NCBI GenBank assembly: GCA_963578605.1
Contig: CAUZEA010000018.1
Span: 5,623 to 69,622 of the forward strand
DNA: 64,000 nt
Reading direction: 5' to 3'
Origin: JAKVCB01 sp963578605
GTDB lineage: Bacteria > Planctomycetota > Planctomycetia > Pirellulales > Lacipirellulaceae
The notes under the pieces are model-generated. The model worked only from the letters and a program-made list of their open reading frames with translations. It did no database searches and was not told the DNA's origin. Shown here piece after piece: positions 1-8,321 of the stretch. A program made the position numbers and the translations under genes. Within the stretch, counting starts at the first letter, position 1, and every line of letters begins with the position of its first letter.

Positions 1-313
1 CAACAACTTTACAATATTGCACTGTCCAATGTTTGCCAGGAATCTGCCGTCGAATCGGGAACGACCGATAGGGAAGTGGTACGCACTTACGAATCACCGC
101 GGGCCACGGTGTGATGTCCGTTGGCGCTGGGGCTTCTCACCGAGAGCCTGATTGGTGCGGTACCACATGGGGGAACCGGTAGGCCGGGTCCCACATCGAT
201 TTGTTCCGGGGCCGCAAGCCAAGTTCTGCTTGCAATGCCTGTTGGTTGGTCAGCTGGATCGTTTCGCGGAGTTTCGACTGCTTTTGACCAGACCGCTTTC
301 TGACGAGACAGAC
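1..313. other. No recognisable gene at window start
   Basis: Short overlapping open frames exist on both strands but none resembles a known protein. A long in-frame extension of the hemolysin III-like gene begins with an ATG at 152, but its 54 extra residues look non-protein-like, so I treat this stretch as upstream DNA. Confidence 0.4.
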
Positions 314-985
314 GTGCCACGTTTCGACCAAAATGCTGACAACTCTGTATCAACCGACCGCGTTCATGAAGAGTATTTCAATGCGATCACGCATAGTTTC
401 GGATTACTGCTGACTCTGGTTGGAGCCATTGCAATCTTCGCGTTGGGTCGAACCCATGATCATGGGGAAACGATTGCCGGCCAGGTTTATTTGGTAACGC
501 TGGTGGCAGTGTATGGCATCTCAACACTATCGCATGCAATCCAGAAACCCCGTTTGAAGCTGTCATTGAAAACTTGGGATCAAGGGACTATTTATCTGTT
601 GATTGCCGGGACCTATACCCCTTTCGTTTGGAAGTACGTGGGGCTCGATTGGCGTTGGCTCTTCTTGTCGGTGATCTGGGCTGTGGCATTACTTGGATTT
701 GGTTCTAAGGTCCTTACCCGCCATCGTGTGCGCAAATTCTCGTCACACAGCTACGTTCTCTTCGGCTGGTTGCCAGCTTTGGCCATGGTCAACTTGGTTC
801 CCTGGGTTTGTGTGATTTGGATGGCGCTGGGTGGGATCAGCTACACGGTCGGCACGTTTTTTCTTTGGCTTGATCATCGTTACCGCTATTTCCATGCGAT
901 CTGGCATTTGTTCGTGATTGTGGGCAGCGCATTGCATTATTATGCCATTTACAGATTAATTTTGCTGCCGAATGCAATCGTGTAA
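314..985 (+). CDS. Hemolysin III-like membrane protein (PAQR/YqfA family)
   Basis: An integral inner-membrane protein of the hemolysin III / PAQR family, whose physiological role in bacteria is poorly defined. Seen: about seven hydrophobic segments, an early conserved 'NAITHSFG' block, 'GISTLSHAI' near the end of the second helix, 'DQGTIYLLIAGTYTPF' in the centre, and a C-terminal 'HAIWHLFVIVGSALHY' with the family's conserved histidines (metal-ligand type in PAQR proteins). Length from this start is 223 aa, usual for the family. I chose the GTG at 314 because family similarity begins only after it; an in-frame ATG at 152 would add 54 unrelated residues. No clear Shine-Dalgarno is seen for either. 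The gene stands alone; the next gene converges on it. Confidence 0.85.
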   Translation: MPRFDQNADNSVSTDRVHEEYFNAITHSFGLLLTLVGAIAIFALGRTHDHGETIAGQVYLVTLVAVYGISTLSHAIQKPRLKLSLKTWDQGTIYLLIAGTYTPFVWKYVGLDWRWLFLSVIWAVALLGFGSKVLTRHRVRKFSSHSYVLFGWLPALAMVNLVPWVCVIWMALGGISYTVGTFFLWLDHRYRYFHAIWHLFVIVGSALHYYAIYRLILLPNAIV

Positions 986-1245
986 CGGGTTTTCAGGGTG
1001 TTCTTAGCATCCCTTGAGTCCAGCGGTAATTCTGCGGTGGCAGCCATCCACTTGCGTTGCCCCACGCTGTTTGCCCTAAAATGAGACTCAAACTACGTAG
1101 TCGACCTGATGTAACAACGGTTTTCCCTCCCACCCGACGGGAAGATTTGCAGACGAGAGTTCGGCCATTTTTTGTGGGGTCTGAATCGCCGCGCTGCCTA
1201 AATGTGGTGTAATAACAACATTTTCCAAACGCGCAGGAGGAGGGA

Positions 1246-2328
1246 TCAGAGATCGATAGCATCGAGTTCATCGATCAGTTCGTCGAGTTCATCACGTGGG
1301 CTTGTCTCGTGTGTCCGACTGCCGGTTCGATCCCTGATCCCAACACCAGTTCCAACCGGGGCGCGGCCAGCCAGAAGAAGCTGTTCGTCGCGTTCGTTCA
1401 CGGCAACGTCCAACGCTTTTTCGGCACCTGGTGCTCCAGGATCGGGTGCACCGAACAATTTCGATAAATCAATCTTCATCGGGGCGCCGAACTCGGGACT
1501 ACCCGCGATCGTCGGCGTTTTGTGTTGGGGAAAGATAATGGCATTTTCCGGGCAGACGCGACTGCATGCCGGACATCCCTTGCGGCAATTATCGGGTTGT
1601 TCAACCAGAATGGTTTCGGCCCGATCAACGCCATACACCCCGAACAAACAAAAATCGATGCATTCCAGGCAGTTCGTACAGCGGCTGAAGTCGATCACCG
1701 GATACCAGCGGCGCGAAGCCTCTTCGTCGACAACGGTTGGTTGCATGAGTTCGGGTGTTGCCCCTGGCGAATCAGGTTGGGGATCCAGGTAGCGGTCCAA
1801 TTGCTGTTGCTTCGGTTGGCCCTCAATCCAATTCATCAATTCGACCGTATCGGTCGTTTGATCAGCAGCGATACGATGAATTTCTTCGAGATAAGGTGCT
1901 GCGGAGTCGTAAGCCCGCAGATCAAGGCAGTAAATCTTTCGGTCGGGAAGTTCCCTTTGGTCGAGGACGTGGGGCTTGTCATTTTCCGCTTGATCCTGCT
2001 CATCTCCCACCTGGTTGTCATCTTCATCTTCCGACTCACCAGCCGACTTCAGCAGCGTTTTTCCATCGTGCCCCCAAATGTCGTTCCGGTCGAGGATCCA
2101 GCGGCTTGCCCGCGGATAGAGCCAGCTGCAAACCACAAGATCACCAGTGATCCCAGAGAGGCAGAGCATTCCCGTACCCCCCGGTTTCAGGTCATACAGA
2201 TGGGGAACAACCGTCACATCGATTCCCCGTTCCGAGAGCAGGTTCGCCATGATTTCTTCTTCCACCGCCCGCTTCTTCGGGTTATGGCTTTGGCTTTGGG
2301 ATACGACGACGGCGATGTGACGGGCCAT
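1246..2328 (-). CDS. Two-cluster 4Fe-4S ferredoxin protein with N-terminal extension
   Basis: A 360-aa iron-sulfur electron carrier. Seen: CxxCxxCxxxC at Cys217/220/223/227 and a second CxxxCxxCxxxCP set at Cys248/252/255/259, enough for two [4Fe-4S] clusters. The first ~90 residues form an alpha/beta-like region of unknown role ('HIAVVVSQSQSHNPKKRAVE'), followed by an acidic, Asp/Glu-rich linker (about 97-118) and a Pro/Gly/Ala-rich tail with repeated 'GAP'. It is the last gene of a seven-gene minus-strand run; the gap to the GcvH-like gene is 92 bp. By context it may supply electrons to the radical SAM enzyme or accept them from the reductases upstream; that is inference. Its exact family is not recognised beyond the ferredoxin fold. 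The ATG start is clear. Confidence 0.85.
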   Translation of the reverse strand: MARHIAVVVSQSQSHNPKKRAVEEEIMANLLSERGIDVTVVPHLYDLKPGGTGMLCLSGITGDLVVCSWLYPRASRWILDRNDIWGHDGKTLLKSAGESEDEDDNQVGDEQDQAENDKPHVLDQRELPDRKIYCLDLRAYDSAAPYLEEIHRIAADQTTDTVELMNWIEGQPKQQQLDRYLDPQPDSPGATPELMQPTVVDEEASRRWYPVIDFSRCTNCLECIDFCLFGVYGVDRAETILVEQPDNCRKGCPACSRVCPENAIIFPQHKTPTIAGSPEFGAPMKIDLSKLFGAPDPGAPGAEKALDVAVNERDEQLLLAGRAPVGTGVGIRDRTGSRTHETSPRDELDELIDELDAIDL

Positions 2329-2420
2329 TGATGAAAGCTCTCGGTCGATAGGATTCCAGCTTTTAGCTTACCCAAATCGAGAGGGAACTTAAAGCCACCT
2401 CGTGAAAAGTAAAAATCGGG

Positions 2421-2879
2421 TCACTCGTTCATTTGCCCTTTAATCGTCTGTTGCGTGACCTGCCAGACGGCTTCGAGGTGCCCGAGGTATTGGTCAGGCG
2501 ACAACAGGCAGTCACCCGCTCCAGCAATTTCAAACAGCCAGCCCGCATTGTACGTGTCGACATTGATAGCCGAGGGATCGTGGAGCAAGACCAGATTGAT
2601 TTTGGTCAGTTGGCCTGCCATGGGACTGAAGAGGGAGGCTTCGGCTTTTTGGCTCTCGATCTGTCCAATTTCCTGCTTCTCCGCCAAGGGGGAACCTGCC
2701 TCCACGATCCAATCGAGGAAATAAACATCCTGCAACAGGCGGACCGCGTAAGCTGTGAATCCAAAACGCAACGAGTCGCCTGCACCGGGCAGGGCCCACA
2801 TATGATTCCTGGCAAACCTTCGATCGGCCGGAAATTCGGCACGATATTCACCCATCATGAAGTGGAGTTTGGTAGTCAC
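2421..2879 (-). CDS. GcvH-like lipoyl-carrier protein
   Basis: A 152-aa protein with the biotinyl/lipoyl fold of glycine cleavage H protein. Seen: 'FGFTAYAVRLLQDVYFLDW' matches the GcvH strand preceding the lipoyl hairpin, and 'IESQKAEASLFSPMAGQL' matches the lipoylation hairpin, with Lys78 as the likely lipoylated residue. No gcvT, gcvP or lipoate genes are nearby, so a role in glycine cleavage is not supported. It lies 21 bp downstream of a HemN/HemW-like radical SAM gene and 92 bp upstream of a ferredoxin gene, suggesting a dedicated carrier role in that system, as LbpA-type H-like proteins have in sulfur oxidation. The first codon is GTG; an ATG-ATG pair lies seven codons on (2858/2855), but I keep the GTG because the residues between look conserved. 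Confidence 0.8.
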   Translation of the reverse strand: MTTKLHFMMGEYRAEFPADRRFARNHMWALPGAGDSLRFGFTAYAVRLLQDVYFLDWIVEAGSPLAEKQEIGQIESQKAEASLFSPMAGQLTKINLVLLHDPSAINVDTYNAGWLFEIAGAGDCLLSPDQYLGHLEAVWQVTQQTIKGQMNE

Positions 2880-2900
2880 GGTTCGCGTGGCGGGATTGCT

Positions 2901-4211
2901 TCAGGTGTAGCGGACGGTCTGGTGTTCTGGTTCGAAAAACGCGGGGAGCAGAGAGTCGACCCGTAAGAGGCCGGAGCGGGTAAGTTCGATTCGCTTGTCG
3001 GCAAGGTTGACCTTGAGCAGGCCTTGTTCTTCGTAGCCGAGCCAGTCGTCACGCCATGTTTCCAAGATATTCACCCCGAATTTTTTCTGGAAGTAGGAAA
3101 AATCAAGCCAACCTTTCTTCAGCTGCAGAATCATTTCACGTATGAGTGCTTGCCGGGGAGTTGTTTGAAAACCACGGGTCAAGGGAAGTTCGCGAGCTTC
3201 CAACCGACGGCAGTACTCTTCCCATTCGGGGGAGTTCTGATAGTGCACGCCCTGGACGTGTCCGAAACTGGCAATACCGGTTGCGAGCAGATCGCTCCCT
3301 TGCCAGAGGTTGTCGCGGTAACTGAAGTGCATCTGGTGGGGATCTTTGACCATGGTGTAGGCACTCGAGACGGAATAACCGACCGCTTCCAACTCATCGA
3401 ATGCAAACGAAACCCAGGATCGCTTGGTGTCCCAGTTTGCGACCGGTGTATCGATTTTTCCAGCGAGGATATCTCGCGAGTAGACGGTATTGAATGGCAG
3501 TTCCATTTGGTAGATGGTGACGCTGTCGGCGGCGAGTTCGATGGCTTGCCGAACAGTTGCTTTCCATTTTTCTTCAGTTTCACCAACCATGCCCGCAATG
3601 AGATCGATATTGGTGTTTGCAAAACCAGCAGCCTGAATCCATGGCCAGCTGCGAAAGATCTCAGCCGATTCATGTGCCCGACCATTCTCGCGCAGGATAT
3701 CGTCGTCAAAATGTTCGACGCCCAGGCTGAGACGTGTTATGCCGAGTTCGCAGAGTGTCTCGATTTTCGCTTCCGATAAGGTTCCCGGCTCACATTCAAA
3801 GGTTACTTCCTCTGCTTTGTCCCAAAGGATGTTTTCCTGAAGTCGATTGACGAGTCGGCGAAGTTGCCTGCTGCTCAGGAAGGAAGGTGTACCACCACCG
3901 AAATAGACGAATCGGAAGGGGCGCCCTCCCATGACTGGCAGCTTGCTGACAAGCTCAATTTCATTTGCCAGGGCTGCCAGGTAACGCTCCACCTGGTCAC
4001 CATTCTTGTCGGTGAACACCTTGAAGTAACAGAACTTGCACCGTTTGCGACAGAAAGGGATATGCAGGTAGAGCCCAAGCGGTACATCCGCTGGTGGAGT
4101 GTGAAGCGTGGTCTGGACTTTCTCCAACTGGTCACTCGACCATTGAGAAAAGGGTGGGTAATTACTGATGAAGTAACTGCCAACATCTGTCTTGGAAGTT
4201 TGTTCTGGCAT
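2901..4211 (-). CDS. Radical SAM enzyme, HemN/HemW-like
   Basis: A 436-aa radical S-adenosylmethionine protein of the coproporphyrinogen III oxidase-like group. Seen: 'LYLHIPFCRKRCKFCYF' with the CxxxCxxC cluster ligands at Cys54/58/61, a glycine-rich SAM-binding 'YFGGGTPS' near 103-110, 'ITRLSLGVEHFDDDIL' and a HemN_C-like C-terminal part. HemW and HemN share this architecture; the sequence alone does not show oxygen-independent coproporphyrinogen oxidase activity, since many HemN-like proteins act on other substrates or as heme chaperones. The ATG at 4211 is preferred to an in-frame TTG at 4223. It sits between a PQQ-repeat gene (about 150 bp upstream) and a GcvH-like gene (21 bp downstream), probably co-transcribed with the latter. 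A dedicated partnership with the lipoyl carrier and the ferredoxin is inference. Confidence 0.88.
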   Translation of the reverse strand: MPEQTSKTDVGSYFISNYPPFSQWSSDQLEKVQTTLHTPPADVPLGLYLHIPFCRKRCKFCYFKVFTDKNGDQVERYLAALANEIELVSKLPVMGGRPFRFVYFGGGTPSFLSSRQLRRLVNRLQENILWDKAEEVTFECEPGTLSEAKIETLCELGITRLSLGVEHFDDDILRENGRAHESAEIFRSWPWIQAAGFANTNIDLIAGMVGETEEKWKATVRQAIELAADSVTIYQMELPFNTVYSRDILAGKIDTPVANWDTKRSWVSFAFDELEAVGYSVSSAYTMVKDPHQMHFSYRDNLWQGSDLLATGIASFGHVQGVHYQNSPEWEEYCRRLEARELPLTRGFQTTPRQALIREMILQLKKGWLDFSYFQKKFGVNILETWRDDWLGYEEQGLLKVNLADKRIELTRSGLLRVDSLLPAFFEPEHQTVRYT

Positions 4212-4366
4212 GGAAAAGCACAAAATTGTGAAATGGTTGAATAATCTATTGCCGAGCTCAAGTCTGTTAAAACATCAAGCGGCTGGCATTTCGTTGTAAC
4301 CGGTTCGAAGTGTGTTCTACTGGTATGCGGAACGAGAACAAAGCCAGCAGAGTTTGCTTTGAGGTA

Positions 4367-5524
4367 TCAATGATTTCCTTGACTCTGAGATCCAAAACAG
4401 TAAAGCGTTCCATCGGTGTTCCCGAGGATGAGTTGTCCTGCGACCACAACCGGCGAACCGACGAATCCACCCCCGGCATCATATTCCCACACGGGCTCAC
4501 CGGTCTCAATATCCAACAGGTAGATCCGGCCTTTGACGGTTGCACACACGATCTGGTTACCAGCGATGATGGGTGAGCTATCCACGCGACTTTTCACCGG
4601 GACTTTCCACCGCAGTTTGCCGCTGGACGGTTCCAGCGCGTATATCGATTTTCCCTGCGATCCAAAGACAACCAGTCGGCTATCGACAGCAGCGGCTGTG
4701 CGGAGGCTCTGGCGGCGTTGGGGGTCGTGGTAGGTCCAGTCGATGTGTGGCTTCGTTTCGGAGGCTGTGCCCAGAACAACAGCGTAGAAGGTTCCCTGTT
4801 CGGTACCGAAAAAAGCACGATCTTGGTGTGCCGCTGGTGTCGATCCGGTGGGACCATCGATTGGTAGCGTAGCAGAGAGAACGCCTGTGTTGGCATCGAC
4901 GATGTGCAATTTTCCGTCGCAACCTGCCAGCAACGCCTGCCCGGCAGCGATCGTGGGAGCGCACCTCAGGGGAGCGTCAATTTCGTACCTCCATTCTCGC
5001 TGGCCATCGTGAATCGACAGACTGGTGAGAATACCCGCATCGTTGGTGAGCAGAACCGATTCTTTATAAATGATAGGTCCGACGTATGATTCTGCCTCGA
5101 GTTCGACCGACCAGACAGTGTGACCGTCTTCAGTGCTCAGGCACCAGAGCATACCATCGTAGTCGCTGACGTAAATTTGGCCGTTTTGAACGGCTGCCGC
5201 GGCGGCAAATCCAGCCATTTCAAATGGTTGCTTCCAGATTGATTTTCCGTCGGCAAGCCGGATTGCATGGAAAGCAGCGTCGGTATCGCCAATGTAGACA
5301 ACGCCTTCGGAGACGACAGCCGTTGCTTCAAACCCCGCGTCCTCGGCGACATATTTCCACTGCAGATCAATACTGCCGCTGAGCGAAGAATTGGCAACTC
5401 CTGAGCTGTGCAGATCATGACGAACCAGGGGCCAATGGTCCGTGGCCTCACCGTCAGCAAGCACCATCGATGCCAACAGGCTCGTTCCGACTGCAAAAAG
5501 GCAAAATTCAAAACGCTGTTTCAT
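4367..5524 (-). CDS. Exported PQQ-like beta-propeller protein
   Basis: A 385-aa secreted protein built of PQQ-type / BamB-like beta-propeller repeats. Seen: an N-terminal signal sequence starting 'MKQRFEFCLFAVGTSLLA', then repeated blades with the pattern 'vYigdtDa.fhAIrlaDGKsiWk', such as 'IYALEPSSGKLRWKVPV' and 'IYLLDIETGEPVWEY'. The true start is the ATG at 5524, since it yields a signal peptide; longer in-frame extensions read through the preceding gene. It overlaps the end of the alcohol dehydrogenase gene by 17 bp, so the two are probably translationally coupled. Residues for real PQQ binding cannot be judged; the repeats may serve as a protein scaffold. An exported protein inside a run of cytoplasmic redox enzymes is notable. 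Confidence 0.85.
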   Translation of the reverse strand: MKQRFEFCLFAVGTSLLASMVLADGEATDHWPLVRHDLHSSGVANSSLSGSIDLQWKYVAEDAGFEATAVVSEGVVYIGDTDAAFHAIRLADGKSIWKQPFEMAGFAAAAAVQNGQIYVSDYDGMLWCLSTEDGHTVWSVELEAESYVGPIIYKESVLLTNDAGILTSLSIHDGQREWRYEIDAPLRCAPTIAAGQALLAGCDGKLHIVDANTGVLSATLPIDGPTGSTPAAHQDRAFFGTEQGTFYAVVLGTASETKPHIDWTYHDPQRRQSLRTAAAVDSRLVVFGSQGKSIYALEPSSGKLRWKVPVKSRVDSSPIIAGNQIVCATVKGRIYLLDIETGEPVWEYDAGGGFVGSPVVVAGQLILGNTDGTLYCFGSQSQGNH

Positions 5525-6659
5525 AGATTTGCAAATAGTCGTCATGCGTGAGTTTGATAGGATTGAATTGCCCAGTCCATTGCTCGACAGCAGCGGCAGC
5601 GAGTTCCGGGAGGCGATTGCCATCAATACCACATTCTGACAGTTTACCAGCAAACCCCGCTTGTTGGCCAAACTCTTCGACCAGGTTTGCCAGGCGGTCA
5701 ACCGCGGTGTTTGCGGAAGAGGAAACTCCCTGACTGGGCAGTTCATTCATCAGCGTCGCGTAATCTGCACCAACAGCCTTGCCGTTGACCCGGATCACGT
5801 GGGGCATCATCAACCCGACAGCCTCACCGTGGGAGATGCCATAACTGGCGGTCAAGGGGTTTGCCAGCGCGTGGGCGGCCCCAAGCATCGAGTTTTCGAT
5901 CGCAATTCCACTGAGGCATGCCCCGAGTTGCATTTGGGCACGCACTTCTTGATCGTTGGGATTCCGCAGCACGCGGGGCAAGTTTTCCGCGAGTCGGCGC
6001 CAAGCTTCTCGGCTAAATCCTTGCGAAAACCAATTTCGTGGTTTGGAAACGAAAGACTCCAAGGCATGGGCAGTTGCATCAATTCCGGTAAGTGCCGTGA
6101 CGCGGGGGGGCTGGGTCAGGGTGAGATCGGGATCCAGAATCGCAGTTCGAAACGCAGCCTGTTTATCACCACAGGCCATCTTGAGATGGGTTTCAGCATC
6201 GGAAATCAAGGCGTATGACTGTGTTTCGCTGCCAGTTCCTGCCGTGGTTGGTACCGCGATCATCGGCAACAAGGGCCCCGTCGCTTTTTCCATACCCCAG
6301 TAATCGCGCATTTCCCCGCCGCAGGAATAGAGGAAATTGATTCCCTTGGCACAATCCATCGAACTTCCCCCCCCGAGTCCAACGATTAGATCTGGTTGGA
6401 ATTCTTTTGCCACCGCCACACCGGCTTGGACGTGTTCGGTGGTCGGATTCTCTTCGACACCATCGAATTGCCGAACTTCAAGATGACTGGTTCGGAGTGA
6501 TTCAACGCCAGGCTGGGTGTGTCCGGCCGCGACAATTCCTGGATCGCTGACCACTAACACGCGGTCCACGCGTAACTCAGCAGCGAGCGTGCCCAAATCC
6601 GCGATTCGACCAGGACCGCAAACAATTTTTGTAGAGAGTTGGAAAGTGGTGGGAATCAT
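5508..6659 (-). CDS. Iron-containing alcohol dehydrogenase
   Basis: A 383-aa group III (iron-type) alcohol dehydrogenase, expected to interconvert an aldehyde and an alcohol with NAD(P)H. Seen: the nucleotide-binding 'LGGGSSMDCAKGI' near 95-107, 'PTTAGTGSE' at 137-145, and the metal ligands Asp194 and His198 in 'GIDATAHALES', His263 in 'GAAHALANPL' and His277 in 'YGISHGEAVG'. All four ligands are present, so the enzyme looks active. The ATG at 6659 starts 25 bp after the aldehyde dehydrogenase gene and matches the family start; the open frame extends further but into the neighbour. The pairing with that gene suggests stepwise reduction of an activated acid to an alcohol, or the reverse oxidation. 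Confidence 0.92.
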   Translation of the reverse strand: MIPTTFQLSTKIVCGPGRIADLGTLAAELRVDRVLVVSDPGIVAAGHTQPGVESLRTSHLEVRQFDGVEENPTTEHVQAGVAVAKEFQPDLIVGLGGGSSMDCAKGINFLYSCGGEMRDYWGMEKATGPLLPMIAVPTTAGTGSETQSYALISDAETHLKMACGDKQAAFRTAILDPDLTLTQPPRVTALTGIDATAHALESFVSKPRNWFSQGFSREAWRRLAENLPRVLRNPNDQEVRAQMQLGACLSGIAIENSMLGAAHALANPLTASYGISHGEAVGLMMPHVIRVNGKAVGADYATLMNELPSQGVSSSANTAVDRLANLVEEFGQQAGFAGKLSECGIDGNRLPELAAAAVEQWTGQFNPIKLTHDDYLQIYETAF

Positions 6660-6684
6660 GGTGGGAAGAAATCGGTAGATTCCA

Positions 6685-8199
6685 TCAGCGAGGTTCGAGT
6701 TGAAACGCGCGATTACGAAAGAGAAAGTCAATCATGTTTCCTTCGTGCGGTTGAAGCCAGTTGATTTTTGTAGTTGCCATGGCGCCGAGGTTCAGGCGAT
6801 CAATATTTGTCGCGTTCGTCGCCGCTTCGCGAAGCGAAGTGTCCCTGCTGATGACCGTGCACACAAGAGTCGGACCGATCTTCTGGAGCATTGCATCTTG
6901 TGGGCAACAGACAACCGTGGCAAACGGAAACATGTATTCCTTGCCCACCACACCGCTGTCGGGAGTTGCGGAATGAATAATGGTGGGTCGCAAGTAGCTG
7001 CAGCAGTCCTTTTCGACCAGGCGAGGACCGTAGGAAGCTGTTGCCTCGGTAACCCCCTCTTCCTGTAGATCCTGTTCGATTTGCTTCCAGATGGCCGGTC
7101 CCATTCCCTGAACGGTGAACGCTGCCAGGCCAGCATTTGGGTCATCTGGGGGTAAGGCTTCAACCGGTCCGAGACGTTCGGCTAAGGCCTGGGCAATTTC
7201 CTCGGTATGCCGCGAGGCCCAGATCCCAGAACAGTTGATGCAACCACGCCCGCTGTTGATGAAGATGCTTTCAGCCATCAGATCCAGATATTCTTCCCAG
7301 CCATCAACCACGTCGTCGCCAAGTAAAATCTTGGAGAATCCAGGACCGTGGGCCTGAACTTTGGGATTGCCTCGGTACTGCTGGACCGTGGCTGTTCCTC
7401 CAAAAATCATCGAGCGTTCACTCGCTTCGAGCACGGCGGCACCCGCTTCCGCCTCACCCGGATAGAGGCAAAAGGCTTCCGGCGGTACACCAGCCTCGGT
7501 GTAGGCAGAAAAAATACGGTACGGGGTCCACGGTTCCTGGGGGCCGGGCTTCAAAACCAGTCCGAGTTGCAGGGCAATCACTGGCAGCCAAAGTGTATGA
7601 ACCCCCGGTGAGTTTGAAGGTAAAACAGCCGCTAGCACGGGTGTCTGGGCCTGGTAGCTGACTTCGACCCCGCGGCCTTCTTCACCCCATCCACGGGTGA
7701 AGATTTCAAGATCGAGCCCACGTGTCAGGCAATCCAGTATACGTTCCAGGTTGTTCAGAACGAACGCGTTCTTTGCCATATTTTTGCGGCACATATGTTC
7801 GGGAAGACCCGTGCTGGCCGACTGTTGGTGAACAAAGTCTTCTGCAGATTGGCTCCCGTCACCAAGCGGCAACACGGCGTGTTCATACAAATCAGCTGCC
7901 TTGCTCAGCATGGTAAGCAGTTCACCACTGGGAATCTCTTTGAGTCGGGTACGGGCCCGATGGGCCTGCTTCATGTCACGGCGGATGATTCCTCCATTGG
8001 CCTGGCTTACCTTCGCAATCGGTTCGCCGGTCGCAAAATGCGTTATCTCCACAATTTCCAACGATTCGTATGGTTTCCCCCAGCGAACAACAGGTAAAGA
8101 AATCATCGACTTGGATCCCGGAGTGAGTCTGGCTGCTGGCGCGGTGTTGGAGAATTCTGCACTTACTGCAAGTTGGTCATTTACCTGCAAGTTGGTCAT
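6685..8199 (-). CDS. Aldehyde dehydrogenase-family acyl reductase
   Basis: A 504-aa member of the aldehyde dehydrogenase superfamily. Seen: 'AAVLPSNSPGVHTLWLPVIA' and 'LVLKPGPQEPWTP' (Rossmann region with the catalytic-domain lysine) and the active-site stretch 'INSGRGCINCSGIW', where Cys320 aligns with the catalytic cysteine and a second cysteine follows at 323. The usual general-base glutamate motif of hydrolytic ALDHs is not evident, which fits acyl-reducing relatives (LuxC- or EhpG-like) better than aldehyde oxidation; that point is inference. Flanked by an EhpF-like adenylating enzyme and an iron alcohol dehydrogenase in the same orientation. The first ~30 codons overlap a 19-bp tandem duplication; an alternative start is the ATG at 8106 (Met32). 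Confidence 0.85.
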   Translation of the reverse strand: MTNLQVNDQLAVSAEFSNTAPAARLTPGSKSMISLPVVRWGKPYESLEIVEITHFATGEPIAKVSQANGGIIRRDMKQAHRARTRLKEIPSGELLTMLSKAADLYEHAVLPLGDGSQSAEDFVHQQSASTGLPEHMCRKNMAKNAFVLNNLERILDCLTRGLDLEIFTRGWGEEGRGVEVSYQAQTPVLAAVLPSNSPGVHTLWLPVIALQLGLVLKPGPQEPWTPYRIFSAYTEAGVPPEAFCLYPGEAEAGAAVLEASERSMIFGGTATVQQYRGNPKVQAHGPGFSKILLGDDVVDGWEEYLDLMAESIFINSGRGCINCSGIWASRHTEEIAQALAERLGPVEALPPDDPNAGLAAFTVQGMGPAIWKQIEQDLQEEGVTEATASYGPRLVEKDCCSYLRPTIIHSATPDSGVVGKEYMFPFATVVCCPQDAMLQKIGPTLVCTVISRDTSLREAATNATNIDRLNLGAMATTKINWLQPHEGNMIDFLFRNRAFQLEPR

Positions 8200-8203
8200 T
8201 TAC
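8166..8203. repeat. Perfect 19-bp tandem duplication over a start codon
   Basis: Two perfect copies of a 19-bp unit (ctgcaagttggtcatttac) lie at 8166-8184 and 8185-8203. Each copy contains an ATG on the minus strand (8180 and 8199). Because the unit is not a multiple of three, only the ATG of the outer copy is in frame with the aldehyde dehydrogenase. Confidence 0.95.
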
Positions 8204-8321
8204 AATTAACGAGTGTCAAAGCAGAGCGATACTTGGATCGGGGTTGGCAAGGCCTTAACGTTTTGACTGGATCACAACGAGGGAGCTGGTGTTTGCGAAA
8301 CTGCCAGGTAGGGGACAGGTC

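Noticed and set aside
1522..2331. 269-codon plus-strand frame opposite the ferredoxin gene
   Set aside because: It is an antisense shadow of a gene with intact cysteine motifs.
2421..2879. gcvH of the glycine cleavage system
   Set aside because: No gcvT or gcvP is nearby, and the context is a redox cassette.
2901..4211. Coproporphyrinogen III oxidase (heme synthesis) as the firm function
   Set aside because: HemN-like proteins have diverse substrates, and the gene has no other heme-synthesis neighbours, so only the family is claimed.
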